A DNA stretch of 64,000 bases from Typhlomys cinereus. Its lineage: Eukaryota > Chordata > Mammalia > Rodentia > Platacanthomyidae. Every line of letters starts with the position of its first letter. The stretch's first letter is position 1. The notes under the pieces are model-generated. The model was given only the letters and a program-made list of their open reading frames with translations. It was not told the DNA's origin and did not search any database. The position numbers and the translations under genes are program-made. Shown one piece after another: positions 35,716-48,696 of the stretch. The stretch is taken from contig JALPQD010000248.1 of NCBI GenBank assembly GCA_023101885.1, positions 707,423 to 771,422 of the forward strand, in the 5' to 3' direction.

Positions 35716-36689
35716 TAAGGTGAAGATCCTTTAATGTGTAAAGTGAAAGGAAGAGAGAACATGTTAAAATGAGTAGTGCCATAGACCCATTCAATATGTA
35801 TATAATAAAAGGATCAGATATATAAAAATTGAGTGATTGCTAATCAGTCTACGGAATATAAAGTTTTATGGACATATAGATTGCTAAGAAATGACTTGGC
35901 CAAAATAAAAAACAAAAATCAGAAACCACAACCAAAAAATCCCTTCAAAATCAAATGAAATGTGATAAATCTGCGAACTGTGTAATTATTGACTTACCAT
36001 CACTAAAATGATCAATGAAAGTCCAATTAACTAACTACACCTATTACTATGTGTCCTCTGTATGGAATTGAATCAATGCTTAATTCTTTTTACATTCTAC
36101 TGATAAAGAGAATGCAAAGTTGGCCTTACATATTAGAAGCGGCAACCATAGTAGTTATTTAACATAACTATTATATATAATATATATTTATATGTATTCA
36201 TATATATAAAGAACATATTCATGAAGTTTATGGGACTTTATATTTTATGGCACATTTTATATATTTTGTAAAGTAGCATTTCATATCCTCCATCCACTCT
36301 GTTTTTATAAATTTGTTTATAACTTGGGAATTTTCCAACTTCTTTGTTTTGTGATGACATCCATTTCCTGTACTATTCTACAATGGATAACTTACCTTTT
36401 TTCCCCCCTCTCTCTCCATTTGCATCTGTGATATGCAGAAACATTTATTTAGAACATAGACAAGCTTATGCTTTGTGATCAGTGCTTTGACTTATTGTGT
36501 GAACAACTGCAAAATCTTCATAGATGAAGGAGCTGCAATGATAGCTTCTGTCAATTGTATTGGAGCCTAGATATTAACCTTGAGCCCCAGGGGGAAATTC
36601 CTCCTATGAAGGCATTCCAGACAGGATTAAGTAATGGGAAGACCCCTTCCAGTTATGCAAGATGCCATGGAATGAGCTGGGGAGAATAT
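35716..36689. other. AT-rich non-coding DNA, nothing recognised
   Basis: No gene recognised. A TATATAT-rich patch occurs near 36170-36210. Confidence 0.5.
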
Positions 36690-37000
36690 CAGTACCTCAA
36701 TTATAAGAAGCAAATCAGAGTCATAAAACCACTATGGTACTGGCATGAATGCAAGCATAATAGGAATGGAATAAAAAGAAGACAGGGAGTTAAACCCATA
36801 CAGTGACAGTCACCCGATTTTGACAAAGGTGTAGAAAAGAATTGTATCAGAGAAAACACATCATCTTTTTACTAGACAGGGCTTAGAAAATTAATTTTCA
36901 TATGCAGAAGAAAGAAAGTGTATCTTTATCTCTTGATCTGTACAGAAAAATCAACTAAAACTTTAGCAAAGTCCTTAATATAAGACTCAAAGGTCATTAT
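36690..37000 (+). pseudogene. old L1 ORF2 C-terminal-region fragment
   Basis: TGGTACTGGCATGAATGCAA, ATAGGAATGGAATAAAAAGA, ATTTTGACAAAGGTG and CATATGCAGAAGAAAGAAAG are recognisable L1 ORF2 blocks (the '[12 protein letters not shown]' to 'FDKG' to 'RRLKL' part of the protein). They lie in order on the plus strand but are shifted between frames. The 83-codon frame at 36555-36806 covers part of it. Much older than the L1 at 6.9-12.8 kb. Confidence 0.8.
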
Positions 37001-38202
37001 CATGATTAATTTCTGGAACAACATCATCTCATTCTAATTGATTTTTCCATGATTTTGCCAGAAGTATAACCAATTTGGAATACGTTTTTTGTCTTTTTTT
37101 TCTTTAGACTTAATTCTACCCAATGCTCTGGCTCAGCCCAGCATATGATGGAATCACAGTGTCAGCAAAGTATTCTGCTAACCCCACTGTATTGTATATT
37201 CAGTAGAACTGAAGCTTTAATTTCTGTAGTGTTAGTGGAGCTTGTATTTGCTTTTCCAATATATTCATTTCCCAAGACACCAACCCATGCAACTTATTGG
37301 ACAAACTTGTTCTTAACTGCATCACGTTCTTCAGCATCTAACTTTTTTGTAAATTAGATGCCAAGTGTCTCTTTGTTCTTTCTTCTTGTTACTGTTTCTG
37401 ATAACTTGTAGGTAAATGTTTATGATAACATTCAGATAACATACTTAACAAGTATCTGTTCTTCACATGAGACAAAGACTGACTTCAAAATAAATTTATG
37501 GCTCAAGACTATGAATTTGGTTTTCTATATTGATTTTTCCTCAGTATGCAGTTATTCATATGCCATAGCAGACAGAATGTCCTTTGGAGTTTCTTGAGAT
37601 CCTGAGTGGTTTGATCTTACATTTAAACAGAGACAGAATACAGACACCAGCTAAATACAATGTCTGGACCTGTCTGACCTTTAATTTATAGTTATAGAAC
37701 AATAGTTATAGCTGTATTACATGAAGAATGGCGTAGCCTTACAAGAAGAATTCACAGCAAAGGGCAATAGCAGAAGGGGTTATTTAGTTGCCTTTTTGCA
37801 GTTTATTTCTTAGTTTAATCTGTTTTATATTTAAAATGGTAGACAAATGGAAAAATTATGAAAAAGTCTGTGTTTTAAGCAAAACTCTGCTTTCAAAAAG
37901 AAAGGGCCAGAACTCTGCAAACGACCATAATATACCTAAGTAATTATATTTAATATAGATATTGTGAGTTAATATTTTCTATGCATAAGTGAGTTTGAAA
38001 ATTAGATTTTGAAATTTTCTTCACTTTTCCAACTAAGGATGGGACATTAATCTGAAGTCAGCAAATACGATCCAATGCCACTGATTTATCAGAGAATAAG
38101 TATCTTATTACACAAGAATAAATTGAAAAACAGATATATAAACAAATAATATGACCTTAGCAATGTAATTCCAGTATGTTAAAGTTTTTAAAAATAATTA
38201 TT
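37001..38202. other. AT-rich non-coding DNA, nothing recognised
   Basis: No gene or repeat recognised. Confidence 0.5.
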
Positions 38203-38220
38203 AAACTTAATTGCATGTCA

Positions 38221-38609
38221 TGCTACTGAGTCCTTACACATCATCAGAGAGGAGGACCCAGAGGGAAGTTTGACAGACACACTAAAGGATGCTCCAGATA
38301 TGGGGGGAAGGGGCACTGGGAGAAGGGGAGGGAAGAGGGAAAGGAAGTGGAAAGGGGGGAAGGGAGCAGGGGAGAGTTCGGGGAAGGGAAGAGGGAGGAA
38401 GGGGAATGGGCTACTTATCAACTTTGTATGATTGGAAAAATTTTAAAAATTAAAAATAAATTAAAAATTAGGACATAAAAGCAGGCTAGGGTAATGTCCA
38501 GGGGAAGCAGCATGGAGAAAGGGTAGAAAAGGTGTAGCTATGATCAAAATGCATTCTCTGCATGTATGAGAATGTAAAAGAATAAAAATAAAAACAAAAT
38601 TAATCAAAA
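38221..38609 (+). mobile_element. 5'-truncated L1 3' end with probable 3' transduction
   Basis: The L1 part runs from 38221 (CTACTGAGTCCTTACACATC) through a G-rich purine tract to ACTTTGTATGATTGG and a first A-rich tail at about 38440-38470. About 138 further bases follow (38472-38609), ending in a second A-rich tail. An 18-bp target-site duplication with one mismatch (38203-38220 and 38610-38627) encloses both segments, so they inserted together. The simplest reading is an L1 transcript that read past its own polyadenylation signal. The second segment (GATCAAAATGCATTCTCTGC...GTATGAGAATG) itself resembles the end of an older L1. Confidence 0.85.
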
Positions 38610-38627
38610 AAACTTAATTGTATGTCA

Positions 38628-39351
38628 AATTAGTGTTGTACATTGGTTTATATATTTATTTCAATTTAAATGTAAGTTTGGATGTATTTTAAGACAAACT
38701 CAAGGCTTAGAGCTTGAAGTTTTTGGCAGAAGTTGTTGCTTGCTCACAACAGAATTTTCAGGGAAATATAATTCAGTTATCTCTCCTTGAGTATAAGCCA
38801 TAAAATTAAGCTTTCCACAGAGGTAAATTAATATTTCAAATAAGCCACAAAATTCATTGTGGAATACCACATGAGCAAATAGGTAGAACATAACAAATAT
38901 AAAGACATTTTTGCACATCTAAACCTAAAATATAATTTTATGGACAGGATTGCTATTTATTTTAATGTTACTTTAATAAATATATTTATAATTTATATTT
39001 ATAACTATTTCTGCTTCCAGTCATTTCCTTTTGACTTTATAGTCTTGTGGAAAATCTTACATAATTTTATGGGCTACATTTGATGAATAAGGAGGAAATA
39101 CTTAAGTCATGTTATGTGTAAGTTGTTTGAAGCATGAAGACTGAATTTTCATTCATTCATAGAAGCACAGGAAGCATTAATCTGCCCAAATACTTCAAAT
39201 ATATCATCTAGACTTGAGCAGTCAATTGTCTCTGAGAATATGGAGCAAGCATTGTCATCTTCCATTACAAAAGGAATAATTGGGATTTTATGAAATATAG
39301 AATAATTAGAATTAAAAGTAACTTAACAAAGTCTACGTAGAGTATTAATAA
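38628..39351. other. AT-rich non-coding DNA, nothing recognised
   Basis: No gene or repeat recognised. Confidence 0.5.
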
Positions 39352-39628
39352 TAAAATTTTTTTATTATTTATTATGTATTCAATTGTGTGTGTGTGTGTG
39401 TATGCATGTGTGTGTGTGTAGAACCGTGGGCAAATTTAGGAACCACCATGGACGCCTTCATCTCCTGTTTACTCTGCCTGGGGATTCACATGGCTCCTCC
39501 CTACCAGGTCCGGAAACTCAGCCCGCCCCCCGCTTCCGCCTGGCTTCTATATGTGGGGTCTAGGATACGAACTCAGGACCTTCTGCCTGCAAAGCAGAGG
39601 CTTAGCCCCTGAGCCACCTCTCCAGCCG
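39352..39628 (-). mobile_element. tRNA-headed SINE (GC-rich-body subfamily)
   Basis: Inverted: TTTATTATTTATTATGTATTC with GT tail, then GGAACCACCATGGACGCC, CTCTGCCTGGGGATTCACAT, CGGAAACTCAGCCCGCC and the head CCTTCTGCCTGCAAAGCAGA, GAGCCACCTCTCCAGCC. It matches the copies at 8624 and 53531. CpG-containing positions are retained, so it is fairly young. Any target-site duplication is short (AGTATT) and unconvincing. Confidence 0.9.
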
Positions 39629-40639
39629 CTAGTATTTCTTTTACTTCTTACTTATGTTGTGGTCAGTCAGTTAACACAGGACATCCGGAAAATGCAGATT
39701 TATTATACTCATATGTCTGAGAATTCACTACAGATACTATGAGAACAGAAAGATGGTCAAGAAGTAACAGGTAGAACCAAAATGAAAAGTGTTGACATTT
39801 CCATGTAAAAATCCAAAGCCCAGCAATGACTAAAATTAATGATTGGCTACTATGAATAATTTAGAAGAACCATAATCAATAACAATGAATCCAAGTTGCA
39901 TCATACTTTGCTCTGGAATGAAAAAAATCAGAGATATAATGTGTGTACACAAGATTTTGAACATGTTCCTCTGGATTAGCTAGTTTTCCAGCAATACATA
40001 GCATACAGATATGAACACACACATACACAGAAACATACAACTCCAAATTCATATTTTGAATGGTATTTCTGTCTATGTATATATTGCTATTGAAACAATT
40101 GAGGTAAAATTTTTCTCAATTTTTCCCATTACCTTCCATGCCTCCTCTGCTTGAAAATTTACAAAAGCTCAGTAGCATCATGAGCTGGTTTAGAGCTACA
40201 GAACTGCATGGACTAAGAGTGCTTTGCTGGATCAAGCAATTGAATTATGAATATAAGGAGATCAGTTTTGGTATATTGTTCTGCTCAAAGACGATCTTGT
40301 AGAAGTTATGTTCACTCTAAAATATATCTGGGCATACTGAATTTGAGTGACTAAATCCAAGGATAGGAATATACGATATTTAATTCTTCTTTTTCTTAGT
40401 TTGGTTATTACTCTTATGGGTTTGTTATTATTGTTTTCCTTTATTTTTCTTTACTTTAATATAAATTGTATTCTTAGAACTTCAAACGTAAGTATAATGA
40501 AATGCTATCATTTGCATGTCTTATTACATGATCTATCTCCTCACATTTTTTGGCTACAACACCCTTCCCCACCAGTCTCCTTCCTAATGTCATATCTTTC
40601 TCTGTTTGTGTGGCTCACGTCTTTCACTAGGATGGTTTC
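39629..40639. other. AT-rich non-coding DNA, nothing recognised
   Basis: No gene recognised. The 111-codon frame at 40347-40682 is Leu/Phe-rich from T-rich sequence and lacks any gene context. Confidence 0.5.
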
Positions 40640-40930
40640 AATGAAATGTGTCGGGGGACTTGTGGAGGCACGGATGCTGTAACAGTATCTATGCCACTAA
40701 AGAGAGCAGTTCCACTTCTCCTCTCTTCTCTCCTCCACCTTTTTCTCCCATCCAGCATGAACTCTCAACTCTCACCCAGGAAGGCTGGGACTGCTAGACG
40801 CCTTTTCTCTTTCCTACTGAAATGTCAATATGCCAAATCTTGGACAGGTCTTGTGGAAGCAAACATAGCTTCAGGGGCTGTGAAGATGCGCTGTGTGTTG
40901 AAGGAAGAAGATCTTAGTATATAGCGCAAG
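40640..40930 (-). mobile_element. possible old L1 3' UTR piece
   Basis: Blocks such as CAGGTCTTGTGGAAGCAAAC and GCTTCAGGGGCTGTGAAGAT resemble, in the antisense direction, a part of old rodent L1 3' UTRs. GC content is raised compared with the surroundings. Assignment is weak. The 92-codon frame over it is not convincing as a gene. Confidence 0.3.
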
Positions 40931-41377
40931 CTGGTCTGAAGTCATGCCAAAATGATATTTTGTTGTAAGAAAACAATGTCAATGATTGTAGTATCAGTTT
41001 CATTATCTCTATGATCTAATCCTTTTCCGATAATAATAAGTAAAGAGAAATCAAAATGCAGTTTAAAAAGTATAACACACTGTAGAAAGAAGGTAAAGTG
41101 AATCCTTGAACAAATGTGTCTACAGCATTAATTCTCTGAGCTCAAAGGAGACAGGCTTGCAAGAAAGCAACAGAAAATTTTCATTTGCTCTGCACAGCAA
41201 AGATCTTATGAAAAAGCATGGTTCTATACTTACTATTCTAAATAGGCCCAAACTGAAGAATATATTTACCAGTAAACTAGTTGTTGAGAGGTAAGCATAA
41301 TATATTGCTAAATATAAAACTAGTTAACTCTTAACAACGGGACATTATCATTCTGAAACAATGTGTCCATGCCTTCC
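40931..41377. other. non-coding DNA, nothing recognised
   Basis: No gene or repeat recognised. Confidence 0.5.
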
Positions 41378-41394
41378 AAACTCCAATTTCTTGG

Positions 41395-41669
41395 GACTGG
41401 AGAGATGGCTCAGAGGTTAAGACTCTGTCTCGCAAGGAGATGGTCTAGAGTTCAGATCCCAGGTCCCATCTAAAAATGCTAGACAGAAATGATGGCAACC
41501 TTCACTTCTGACGTTAGTGGGTGGAGCCTGGGCAATCCAAGAACAAAGGAGGTAGAAGAAATCCAGGATGATTCTAACATCCTTAGTCCACCACAGGGAA
41601 ACATGTGCCCTCTGATACACCCCCACCCCCCTCCCGCACACACAATGAATGAATAAATAAATTTTTTAA
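41395..41669 (+). mobile_element. tRNA-headed SINE (AT-rich-body subfamily)
   Basis: Head GACTGGAGAGATGGCTCAGA with B box GTCTAGAGTTCAGATCCC; body GGGTGGAGCCTGGGCAATCC, GAAATCCAGGATGATTC; C-rich and CA tail, AATAAATAAATTTTTTA. Flanked by a 17-bp target-site duplication with two mismatches (41378-41394 and 41670-41686). Confidence 0.92.
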
Positions 41670-41686
41670 AAACTCCAATATTTTGG

Positions 41687-43289
41687 ACTAAAAATAAGAT
41701 TTTACTGTCTTTTGAGCTGTTACAAAGCGTCCTTGCAAGAGCAAGAATATAAGGGCAGTTGAAACATAAGGCTCTGGGTTGTAAAAAAAAAAAAAAAAAC
41801 AAAAAACAGAGGATATAAGGACATATTTCACCGTTGCAGGCATCCCCAAAACTGCTGTTCTGCCAAGCAGCCATTTCAAGTTGTGTGTGCCCATGAGAAC
41901 AAACCGTATAGACTACCACGCATGTGCTCACTCCAGTCTAGTATGCAGATCACTAGTATGCAGCATCCTGATGATCGGAATTGTCAGAAGTCACAGAGAA
42001 GCTCTGAAGGTAAGATTAGCATCAGAATCCAAGAAGGATACCAATGCATTCCAAAGTCTTCCTCTTATTCATAATCCATTCTTCTGGCTGATAATCTCAG
42101 GCAAGTTTGCAATCTCTAGGGATACATTCTCTCTAGATGCCAGAGAGGTCCAAACCAACCGTTAACACAGAAAATGTTTATTTTAAGGCTCTACCATTAA
42201 TGCAGTTCTATTAAATCACATGATAAAATAAGCTACCCCATATGTTCAATATTTATTGAATCATATCCACCTTCCCTCAAAACAGAGCATTTTTGTCCAT
42301 TTATCATTTTAAAGTACCAAAAGTAGCCAGGGAATGGAATAGTAGATGGTAGGTATGTCTAGAATTTTATCTCCCTATGTCACTAAACAAGTAAATCTTC
42401 ATTTCCTCTAAGTTTTTCTAGAATTGCTGTCAGTGTAAACAACACCAGACCCAGCTATCCTAAACAATCTGTTTAATATGAGAAACATAAGCTTTCATGC
42501 ATGGAAATGTTTGTTTTTTTTCAATGATTTAGACAATTACTTATTTAAAAAAGTGGAAATATCTGGTAGGATATTTTGTCTTCTTAAATAAGAATACTTT
42601 AGCAACATAGAAAAGCAAATGTAGAAGAATAAATGACTCAGATTTTCTTGTGCAAATCAGGAATGGAAAAGTGAGAAGTTCTTCCATGTTTAAAAAAAGA
42701 TTAATCACATTCTGAATCTGTGAAATTATCTATTTATCCTGTGTAATAATCTATTCTCTGAAGGCCACGTTAATCTTGATAGTTTTCTGACTTTATGAAA
42801 TGTTTTTACTCTCTGCTTACATCATGCTCATGTTAATAGATCACAGGAGTCTATTGGCTAGTTGGAAGTAGTTACAGAATTCAAAGTAAGATAACAATAG
42901 AATAATGGGATTCAGTCTTTCTCAACTTAAAACAACTTACTTAGGATGGACATATATAAGAGAGGATATTAATTCTGAAACATTTTTAGCTCACTGTATA
43001 TAATAAGCATCATTAAAAAAAGAAGTTCAAACTCTTTCAGTGGTCCCTATATTGGCATTACCTCGTTCCAAAACAGAAAGCAACACATAAGATTTCCTTT
43101 CAAGATGCCAGGTGATAAATAAATCCTAATCGATTCTAATAATTTGTTATATTTAACTTTTTTCAGTAGTTAATATTGATTTATGCCTTTCATAAAGCTA
43201 ATTGAAAGTGTATATTCAATTTTCTGCTATTATTTCACAATGGTAAAATATGCATCACATAATCTTAAATCATATCTAGAATACAACAT
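41687..43289. other. non-coding DNA, nothing recognised
   Basis: No gene recognised. A run of A (about 41780-41796) lies on the opposite side of a 94-150-codon set of overlapping frames that have no homology I can recognise. Confidence 0.5.
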
Positions 43290-43306
43290 ATATTTCAGGT
43301 GCCTTA

Positions 43307-43615
43307 CCAAGATCCTTGGAGGCAAGGAACTGACAGCCATAGTAGTGTTCCTATGCTTAAGGGGAACACAGGAAAGGGTTCAGGGAAATGACACTGGGTC
43401 CTTGTACGTCATCGGAGAGGAGGGCCCAGAGCAGAGTCTGGCATGCACATTGAAGGATTCTCCGGGGATTGGGGGGGAGGCACTGGGGGATGGGCGGAAG
43501 GGGTTAGGGGAGGGGGAGCAGGGGGTTCGGGGGGAGGAGGAGGGAGGGAGGGAACCGGTGTACCTATTAAGTTTGTATGAGCAGAAATAATAATAAAAAA
43601 TGTTAAAGGAAAAAA
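43307..43615 (+). mobile_element. 5'-truncated L1 3' end with perfect TSD
   Basis: A 309-bp L1 3' UTR fragment: TGCTTAAGGGGAACACAGGA, TCGGAGAGGAGGGCCCAGAG, a G-rich purine tract, ACCGGTGTACCTATTAAG and an AATAATAATAAAAAA tail. It is flanked by a perfect 17-bp duplication (43290-43306 and 43616-43632), so this is a young, target-primed insertion. It is collinear with the antisense 3' UTRs at 6905-7260 and 63060-63340. The 135-codon frame over it is an artefact. Confidence 0.95.
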
Positions 43616-43632
43616 ATATTTCAGGTGCCTTA

Positions 43633-45603
43633 AGTGTATTGAAAAGATATAGACATTACCACCCACATTTCTGAAAAGTTCATTTCATTCAATAAAATAA
43701 AATTATCTATAATCTAATGAGTTTCCATTCTCTCTGTTTCCCTTTATCCAGTGTTTACCATATTTCTTTATGTCTGTATGATTTTCATCATACAAATTGC
43801 AACATATATATATGATTATATAATGTAAGTCTTCACAAGCAGCTTAGTTTATTTCATAAGAATGTGAATATATGTGGTAACCTGATCAGGAATTCTTTCC
43901 TTCACTAGGAAGTAATTACCTACATCATATTTTCTTTATGATTTCCATGTGCCCTTTATCATTTTTGTTTCTACTTTCCTATATTACTATCTTAGTTTGT
44001 TCTGTGGTGTATTCTTTTTTTATATTTTACTTTTTTGGTAGGAGGATGATCATATTAGCTTCCCTTGGCTACTGTGGATATTTTGCATCTCATTGTGTTT
44101 GCAACTGATAGAGAGTCATATAAGAAATCCTACAGTTATGCAAACATAGATCTGCATTCTCTTAATTTCAAAATCATGCACAAATATATCATTGTTCAGG
44201 TCTTTGTCCATATACCACTTAATGATGTAACAAAATTATTTTGTATATTCTATTCCCAAAACACAAATTCATAATTTTCTCAATATGCATACTGCTATTA
44301 AATGCCTTATTTCATGGTGTCTGACTCCTAGAAGTGAGTCACAAAGAAACAATGAGGGACATGTGATGTTTTCAAGCCTCTGTGGGTCTGTCCATTAGAA
44401 TGAGCAGAAGAGGAGACAGAGGGGTCAAAATTATGGCTGCCCTTATTTTCATGTAATACTGAGATCAGAAGTCACAACCAGTGATCTGAATACACAATTT
44501 CTGAATTGGGGGATCCTTCTGATCTTCTCCCTTTCTCATATGATGCATACAAGCTGACCCATAATTATACATGCATGTAGTTGCCTATCACTCTGTTGAA
44601 GATAGAAGGTGGATGAAAAGTGATAATTTGCTCCAGTTGATTTTACTATAATGTTTAAGTAATGGGATAAACGACTTTATAATTTTCACATTGTCAAAAC
44701 AGTTTCTTTAAGGCAAAGAAATTAAAAAGTTGCCCACGTTACATATTTGAGTCTAAGATATATTAAAAACTGTAATAAACAATGCAGTGTGTCTATACTA
44801 AGGGTACACTGATTTAGAGTTATTTCCTAGATGTTAGTCCCTGATGACCTCCAGTGCCATTATATTAAGTATCTTCTGCAATTCACTTAGTGAGATTTAG
44901 AAAATTGAAAAAATATTGAAAAAAACTCTTGAAGTTTTACATTTATATTGTGAAGATATATTTCTCAATAAGTTTCTAATTTTCCATGTTAGGCATTCAT
45001 ATCCATGTTTCTGATTATCGAATTGCCTGACATGTTCATCTCCATATCTATAACTATAACTGCATTTCAATTGAATATACTTTCTTTCCACAAGTAGGAT
45101 ATAATCTGCATTTGCAGTGTTTCATGAACTTTTTGTTTCTCAACTTATTGCTTAATTATTCAAATATTAAACTATCATCTGTTTCCAGATAACAATATCC
45201 TGTGGCTTATATCTATCTCAAAGAAAACAAAATACTAAAAAGAGTAAATGTGCTTAATCACATTGGATGATTAAAACTCCTATTTTAGCCAGCCCCTTTT
45301 ACACAGTCCCTCCAAGTGAATGCTGCCATCACGTCATCAGAGTTACACTCTCTTTTGGTGATGTGCTTTTATTTTTGCTGCCTATGATTTGGTATTTCCA
45401 TTTTACTGTTTCTAAAGTTCCCTCCCAAAAAATGCTGAAAAGAAGCTTTACAGCATTTATACTCTAAGAAAATGTCCCTTTCCAAATTTAAGAAATTTGT
45501 GCAAATTTTGGCAGCTTTACAAAATACAGTCAGGAGTTTATTTTTTATTTAAATTTTAGAAAATAAAATAGCCTTCCATCCTCTAGTCACTATGCTGTAA
45601 AGA
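43633..45603. other. AT-rich non-coding DNA, nothing recognised
   Basis: No gene or confident repeat recognised. Confidence 0.5.
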
Positions 45604-45664
45604 ATATATATATATATGTTCTTTATATATGTAATATATGTATATATGTAATATGCATATATAT
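45604..45664. repeat. (TA)-rich simple repeat
   Basis: Alternating AT with TGTA interruptions, abutting the start of an antisense L1 3' end and probably derived from its A-rich tail. Confidence 0.75.
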
Positions 45665-46110
45665 TCTAGTTTTACAGGCATACTGAGTATCCCTCCATCT
45701 CCCTATCCTTTCCCTCCCCTACATTCATCAGTCCAGCCTACTCCCTCCCACCTGCCTGTCTGTCTGTTTCTATAGTTCCCAAGATTCCCTCTGATTCATC
45801 TGCTCCAGTGAGGTTTCATGTCCCCACTGTGTTTCTCCTGAACTCCTCCCTGGTCTATGGGGGCATGTTGGTGTTTTAGTTATTGTACAGGTCTCGTAAA
45901 ACAGGTCTCATTGCAGTGAGTTCCTGATGCAACAGTCCTGTCTCGAGTGGAATGTCTTGGTGGATCATCCCATCATTAGGCTCTTGCACTCTTAAGCCCC
46001 CTCTTCTACAAGTTTCCCCAACTTGGGATAGGGAGAGACTTCAATTCTAGGTGAGCAATGCATAGCCACTGTACTCTGCATCCTGGTTATTACCGAAACT
46101 AAATGAGTGA
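45665..46110 (-). mobile_element. older L1 3' UTR fragment
   Basis: A pyrimidine-rich tract (CCTTTCCCTCCCCTACATTC...CTCCCTCCCACC) is followed by GGTCTATGGGGGCATGTTGG, GTTATTGTACAGGTCTCGTA and GCAACAGTCCTGTCTCGAG. This is the antisense arrangement of rodent L1 3' UTRs, homologous to but more diverged than 6905-7400. No coding part. Confidence 0.75.
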
Positions 46111-46669
46111 TAGAGTAAATCTCTGTCATCTGGACTGTAAGGATATTACCTGGGATTTAGAAATTATGAACAGGAGGTTTGTAAGAGTGAATGTCTTATA
46201 CTTTTTCTAATAAATGATTTTATTCTTTCTGGGATTCAGAGTACAATTTCATTCTGCCCAAAGAGCTCATTTAAATGACCGTATTTTGTTTTCTCCTGAC
46301 TCATCTTTCATTGAGTCGAGAAGATGGAGAAGAAGCGTCATTTGAACTATGGTATACACAGGTGATTGTGCTGATGGAAGACAGATAAAGTAGACGACTG
46401 TAGTTTGCATGTTCATGCAAGTCATTCTTTGCATCAGAAACTTGCTTTTCCAACTGTAAACTTTCAAGTTTTACCAGAAATAAAGGAAACCTCTTAATCA
46501 TGACAGCTGAATAAATAGCTCAGTCATAAATGAAATCAAACTAAGTTGCCATCTTTTCAATTTAGGGACTCTATTCCCTTAGGAAACTGTCCCTGACTGA
46601 GATTTTTAGCTGTATTTGGAGCATTGCTGATGCACCAATTTTGGCTACCAATTTTCAAAGGGGTAGGAT

Positions 46670-46880
46670 CAATATTAGACTCCATATTTAGACTAAATCT
46701 TTTGGAATGGTTTGGAATTAACAGATTATATCTAGTATTATGAAAGGTGAAAGTAGTAAGAAAAAGCTTGACTAGACAAAGATATTATTTAAATTAGATA
46801 ATCCACTGGAAATGAAGGCAAGTCTCCATATTGGAGAGTTTCTAATTGGGGATTCTATTGTAATAGATTTATTGGAACCA
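46670..46880 (+). mobile_element. MaLR-internal-like fragment
   Basis: It aligns by eye with 49800-50030 in the same orientation: ACTCCATATTTAGA, ATGGTTTGGAATTA, GGTGAAAGTAG, TTTAAATTAGATAAT and GAGAGTTTCTAATTGG have counterparts there in order. Since the second copy directly follows a MaLR LTR, this is probably internal sequence of the same kind of element. Confidence 0.45.
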
Positions 46881-48696
46881 TCCTGAAGTGATGATGGGGA
46901 AATTTGTGTCTGCTGTTTTCATTTGTGAGAAGATGAATATAGACTTGCTTCCTAGAGGTGGGTTACGTCCTTGAGCAAGGTCACAGTCCGGAATAAACAA
47001 AAATTATCCGGGGCTACAAAATGAAATTTCAAATCACATTTTTGTCAACAGAGTTGCCAGCTACCTTGGCTATTTTTGAAATGACAGTTTTATGTGACAA
47101 GTTGTATACTTCTCAGGCACAAAGCTTCTTATCCAAGGAATCAACATGTGGTCCAAGAGCTTTATCCTTATTCAGACTGAAATCCCCTCACTTTGACAGA
47201 TGGAGAGGTATCCAACTTCATCCTATGCTTAAAGAATATCCAATCATATAGTTCCCGATAAAAATTCATGAGAACAAAACTTTTTGTTTAAATTCCAAAG
47301 TTGAAATTCCTTTGTTAGTTTTCAGTTTCTGCACCTTATTGCTATCCTGCACAACTCCTAAAGAACAAAATGCAGTTATTGATGAACACTTCCTACCGGA
47401 TCAGTGCTTCATAGAGGTAATAGTTAATTTCTTTGTGAATGAAATTAACCTAATGTTATTTATCTATTTTTATTATATATGTATAACTCCATAGTCTTTT
47501 TCCATCAGTAAATTTAATTTTGAGAGACCAGACTTTAAGTGCTGCCAATGTACACATACCTTTCTATTAAAATTAAAGTAAATTAAAAGTAAAGAAAACA
47601 CTTCAAATCTCCCTAGTGACTTTGCAAATATCTTTGGAAAGCATAATTCTCAATATGAAACAATAAAAGACTTAATATGAATAAATGTGAATATATCAAA
47701 TATCTTGCATACTATCATAAAATAGGAGTAGTTTATAGAAATAAGAAAACTTCCTTTTTATGTCAATTCCTGTAGTTTCCCAAAACATGCGCTACTACTT
47801 CAATAGCAACTGTTGATTGATGAATTATTTACTTTGTGGTAACTATATGATTATATCATATAATCTTCCTATAAGTGCCTTGAATGATAAAATAGATGAC
47901 ACTTTGTGGATGTCTTTAGAACATGAAAGCAAAGATTGACATTACTGCAAGTTGCAGTTAGAGCAAGTAATCAGGAGATATTCCGAAAGGGTCTCAGTTA
48001 ATAAAGTATAAGCTTAGAGATGGTATTGGTGGACAGAGAACATGGAAGGTATTCAAGGTATGTACACCCTCAGCCTGCAGAACAAAGAGCAGGTGAGTTT
48101 TAAGTGCTTTGCTGAAAACTAAGGAGATTCTCAAATCTATAAGCAAAGATTTAAAAGAGCTACGTGTCCTTGGTGACACTTCTCCACAGAATATCACTAT
48201 CTCCACAGATTCACCATGAATCACCAGAAACTGGTAAATGCCCCACAAGCACTGTTGGCTGTATGACCTCTATTCATAGATGTTCTTTGGAACCTCACCA
48301 GATTCCCTCTCATGGATCCACAGCTTTCTCTCCTCTTTTTCTCTTTCAACCTGTGCCAATCTGAAAGATTTTAATTAACCTGGATCTCCACAAGGTAAGC
48401 AATCCAAACCTACATTTATAAATTTATATTTTGGAGAACTTATTTCTCCAAAAACCACATTGACAGATGTTCAGAAAAGTTCTACGTTGAAAGGAAGGCA
48501 TTTTGTGCATGCATTTCTATATCACCACAATGCATCGTATCACCACAATGTTAAACTTATGAAAATAAATATTAAGTGGTATTCTAATATTTATGGTTTC
48601 TCACTGTTGATTATGTTATGGCATTCTAATTTCCAGAGCTAGAAAAAGTGAAAACAATACTTGTTAATCTAGTATGATTGCATTTGTGTTTCTGTT
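46881..48696. other. AT-rich non-coding DNA, nothing recognised
   Basis: No gene or repeat recognised. Short frames of 60-84 codons lack homology. Confidence 0.5.

Noticed and set aside
43409..43666. 85-codon Pro-rich frame, and the similar Pro/Ser-rich frame at 38218-38421
   Set aside because: Antisense of L1 polypurine tracts; the Pro-rich strings come from CCC runs.
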